Positions 13,401 to 13,997 of a DNA stretch of 13,997 nucleotides are shown here, in pieces (position 1 is the first letter of the stretch; the number at the start of each line of letters is the position of its first letter). This stretch comes from an uncultured Sphingomonadaceae bacterium. Lineage in GTDB: Bacteria > Pseudomonadota > Alphaproteobacteria > Sphingomonadales > Sphingomonadaceae. The stretch covers positions 1 to 13,997 of the forward strand of contig CALKXX010000188.1 in the NCBI GenBank assembly GCA_938003725.1. The letters run 5' to 3'. The translations under genes were made by a program, and so were the position numbers. Below the pieces are notes generated by a model. That model made no database searches. It was not told where the DNA came from and saw only the letters and a list, made by a program, of their open reading frames with translations.

Positions 13401-13997
13401 TTGACCGGCAAATCTTCCGATGTCGCCGCGACATCATTCACTGCGATTGGCGGCGGATTGGTCACACTCCAGGCAAAAGTCTGTGATACTGTGCCGCCAT
13501 TGCCATCATCGGCCGTGACCGTGACACTGTAGACACCATCAGAACCACCTTGCGATGCATCCGCATCAATCGTGCCCGTGATATTACCATCTGCATCTAT
13601 GCTCAAACCCGGGGGCAGTCCCATCGCGGTGAACACCAATGGATCACCATCAATATCAGAAAAATTGTTGGCAACGGAGACCGAGATTACCGCACTGTCA
13701 ACATTGCTCCGGGCAGCAATTGGGCCAGCAACTGGCGCGTCGTTTTCGGAGACGACATTGATTGCAACTGTCGCCGTGGCCGTACCGCCATCGCCATCAT
13801 CTATGGTATAGGTGATCGTGTCGGGCCCGTTATAGTCGGGATCGGGTGTGTAAGTTAGCGTGCCATCCGCATTTATTACGACCTCGCCATGACCGGCATC
13901 AACCGCCGTCACTGTTAGAGTGTCGCCATCCGGATCATTATCATTTGCCAGCACCGTTATTGCGGTTGGCACATCTTCGGTGACATCGACCGGGCCA
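10460..13997 (-). CDS. Giant cadherin/bacterial Ig-like repeat adhesin, C-terminal part (5' end outside window)
   Basis: The frame is open to the right edge, giving 1178 visible C-terminal residues of a larger surface or secreted protein. It consists of ten tandem beta-sandwich units followed by a 256-residue tail (10463-11230). Typical units begin with DDxxTTDEDTPV and continue with a Ca-binding-like DxDGDPL, VTINxDGTITYTPDPxFNG, TITYTISDGNGGT and a closing NDPPVA. These are features of cadherin-like/Big_9/VCBS-related repeats of bacterial adhesins. No Cys and only four Lys occur in the visible part, and Asp and Thr dominate, as expected of a calcium-rigidified extracellular rod. No RTX nonapeptides are seen near the C-terminus. 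The near-edge GTG at 13972 is an internal Val of a repeat (DVTEDVPT), not a start. It is first of the visible genes in the operon and is the likely substrate of the export proteins that follow. The N-terminal anchor or ligand domains cannot be seen. Confidence 0.88.
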   Translation of the reverse strand, partial: GPVDVTEDVPTAITVLANDNDPDGDTLTVTAVDAGHGEVVINADGTLTYTPDPDYNGPDTITYTIDDGDGGTATATVAINVVSENDAPVAGPIAARSNVDSAVISVSVANNFSDIDGDPLVFTAMGLPPGLSIDADGNITGTIDADASQGGSDGVYSVTVTADDGNGGTVSQTFAWSVTNPPPIAVNDVAATSEDLPVNIDVLANDNDPDGDMLRVTAVSAGNGTVTILPDGTIDYTPDPNFNGTDTITYTISDGNGGTATATVAITVAAVNDPPVATDDAATTDEDTPVTVSVLDNDTDIDGDTLSVTDADAPNGSVTINADGTITYTPDPDFNGTDTITYTINDGNGGTSTATVEVIVAPVNDPPVAQDDDVTTDEDMPVIIDVLGNDSDVDGDPLVVTDGNSPDGMVTINPDGTITFTPDPDFNGTTTITYTISDGRGGTTTATATVTVEAVNDPPVANPSMDVTDEDTPVVLTPLANDTDVDGDPLTVTNVVAGNGTVVINADGTVTYTPDPNFNGVDTVSYTISDGNGGFATSTVSVTVNAVNDVPVAQDDSATTDEDTPVVIPILGNDGDDDGDPLTITNITSPDGTVVINDDGTITFTPNPDFSGTATIDYIVSDGNGGTSSAQVTVDVTPINDTPVSLPDSGTTSEDTPLTLDPLANDTDVDGDDLTIIDATSPNGTVTINPDGTITYTPDPNFNGVDIITYQVSDGNGGTVTATIEITVEAVNDAPVATDDIAMTDEEVPVTIAVLANDVDPDGDPLTVTAADAGNGTVTINPDGTITYTPDTDFFGTDTITYTISDGNGGTSTATVTVTVNNTNETPVDGNEVASTIGGVETVIPVLDNASDPDRDPLSLFSAVADVGTVVIKPDGTLSFTPPPEFQGVATIRYIVSDGQGGFVESTVSVTVVQATANVEQLLGNTDQTGYPDGELPAGIRDQTEEFISVPLIVDDTVNSFRSLNPTPDLNGKLPLLTAVNGIRSLYGLGTLDANGHPISQVVDHIDHIRDLRFGVDRLFDPRFGDFLVEGLTGFSVRQLETGNDQVMIEAVVRDRVIYMEIRDIGPDSDPRITEYQLNTRDGAPLPNWIRMDARGLAIIERPVDAETIRLIVRAIRADGLVIEIPVIVQGATGEIQVDEEIANTAKTASAASLGEMMSLAQGSANDETEQLLAAFKA
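10463..11230 (-). other. C-terminal tail region of the adhesin (candidate export or retention signal)
   Basis: These 256 residues have no cadherin repeat signature. A central part is richer in Arg and hydrophobic residues (around IRDLRFGVDRLFDPRFGDFL). A later part, GAPLPNWIRMDARGLAIIERP, recalls the 'LPsWl-fd-tG' core of He_PIG-like domains. The last 40 residues are Ala/Ser/Glu-rich and look helical, ending in the hydrophobic EQLLAAFKA. There are no GGxGxD repeats. By position this is where a type I-like secretion signal would be expected; that is an inference. Confidence 0.55.
11231..13438 (-). repeat. Eight tandem 276-base (92-codon) cadherin/Ig-like units of the adhesin
   Basis: Units 3-10 are each exactly 92 codons. 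Measured at the conserved GGT/GGF codons, the spacing is 276 bases for all seven consecutive intervals (plus-strand positions 11291, 11567, 11843, 12119, 12395, 12671, 12947 and 13223). The units are clearly homologous in protein but diverged in DNA, so this is not a recent array. The last unit (11231-11506) is degenerate: the TDEDTP opening is lost and DGD has become DRD. Confidence 0.9.
13439..13723 (-). repeat. Adhesin repeat unit 2, a divergent He_PIG/dystroglycan-cadherin-like domain
   Basis: About 95 residues unlike the other units. It lacks the TDEDTP opening and the TYTPDPxFNG core and instead reads GLPPGLSIDADGNITGTI, then YSVTVTADDGNGG. That pattern is typical of He_PIG or CADG (dystroglycan-type cadherin-like) domains. 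It interrupts the otherwise standard array and breaks the 276-base phase: the shared GNGG codons sit 291 and 270 bases from those of its neighbours. Confidence 0.75.
13724..13996 (-). repeat. Adhesin repeat unit 1 (standard type, cut by window edge)
   Basis: This is a near-complete copy of the standard unit; its first visible residues GPVDVTEDVP align with the DEDTP opening of the others. It has DPDGD and PDYNGPDTITYTI at the expected places, ending in NDAPVAG. It shows that the standard array continues beyond the divergent unit 2 and probably outside the window. Confidence 0.8.

Noticed and set aside
11355..13858. A ladder of plus-strand open frames of about 60-100 codons, repeating roughly every 276 bases opposite the adhesin gene
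   Set aside because: They are mirror images of the tandem repeats on the other strand; Ser/Thr/Val/Pro-rich translations with no recognisable domain and no ribosome binding sites. The minus-strand frame is continuous and conserved in pattern.
13970..13972. GTG as a start codon for the adhesin
   Set aside because: The frame continues to the window edge as GPVDVTED, matching the opening of a repeat unit; the GTG is an internal valine codon.
11231..13996. Regularly spaced repeats suggestive of a CRISPR array
   Set aside because: The 276-base period is in frame within a long coding sequence, and the units are diverged protein domains, not short identical repeats with unique spacers.

Overview
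The window looks like an alphaproteobacterial chromosome segment of moderate GC. The lineage guess rests on the glycerol-type ABC transporter set, which is best known from rhizobia and related Alphaproteobacteria, and on general codon use. No rRNA or other phylogenetic marker is present, so it stays an inference. I see no tRNA, rRNA, CRISPR array, insertion sequence, integrase or phage gene. Coding density is very high; the only non-coding stretch of note is the roughly 100-base convergent gap at 4335-4433.

Left part (1-4334, plus strand): the 3' part of a solute-uptake operon. It holds the C-terminal part of a MalK-type ATPase (cut by the window edge), two overlapping MalF/MalG-type permeases, a 90-residue DUF2160-type membrane protein and a large (583-residue) predicted substrate-binding lipoprotein. 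This gene set and order match the glycerol ABC transporter described in Rhizobium leguminosarum (glpSTPQ plus a small membrane protein plus glpV). The likely job is ATP-driven glycerol import. The operon ends at a hairpin that spans the glpV stop codon.

Right part (4434-13997, minus strand, read right to left): five genes separated by 6-14 bases or overlapping by 20 bases, clearly one transcription unit. In order they encode a giant cadherin/Ig-like repeat protein (N-terminus beyond the window), a TolC-type outer-membrane lipoprotein, a HlyD/MFP-type periplasmic adaptor, a second adaptor fused to an N-terminal cytoplasmic GAF-like domain, and a third adaptor fused to a membrane-embedded M50 (site-2-protease-like) metalloprotease. 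This resembles a type I secretion locus with its adhesin substrate. However, no ABC ATPase is encoded in the window, there are three different adaptors, and the only polytopic inner-membrane protein is the protease-adaptor fusion.

The two operons are tail to tail with a hairpin for each direction between them, so they are probably functionally independent. The right-hand operon is the candidate for an undescribed system: an envelope-spanning export, processing or surface-retention machine for a giant repeat adhesin, built around an intramembrane protease-adaptor. That role is inferred from domain content and gene order, not demonstrated.
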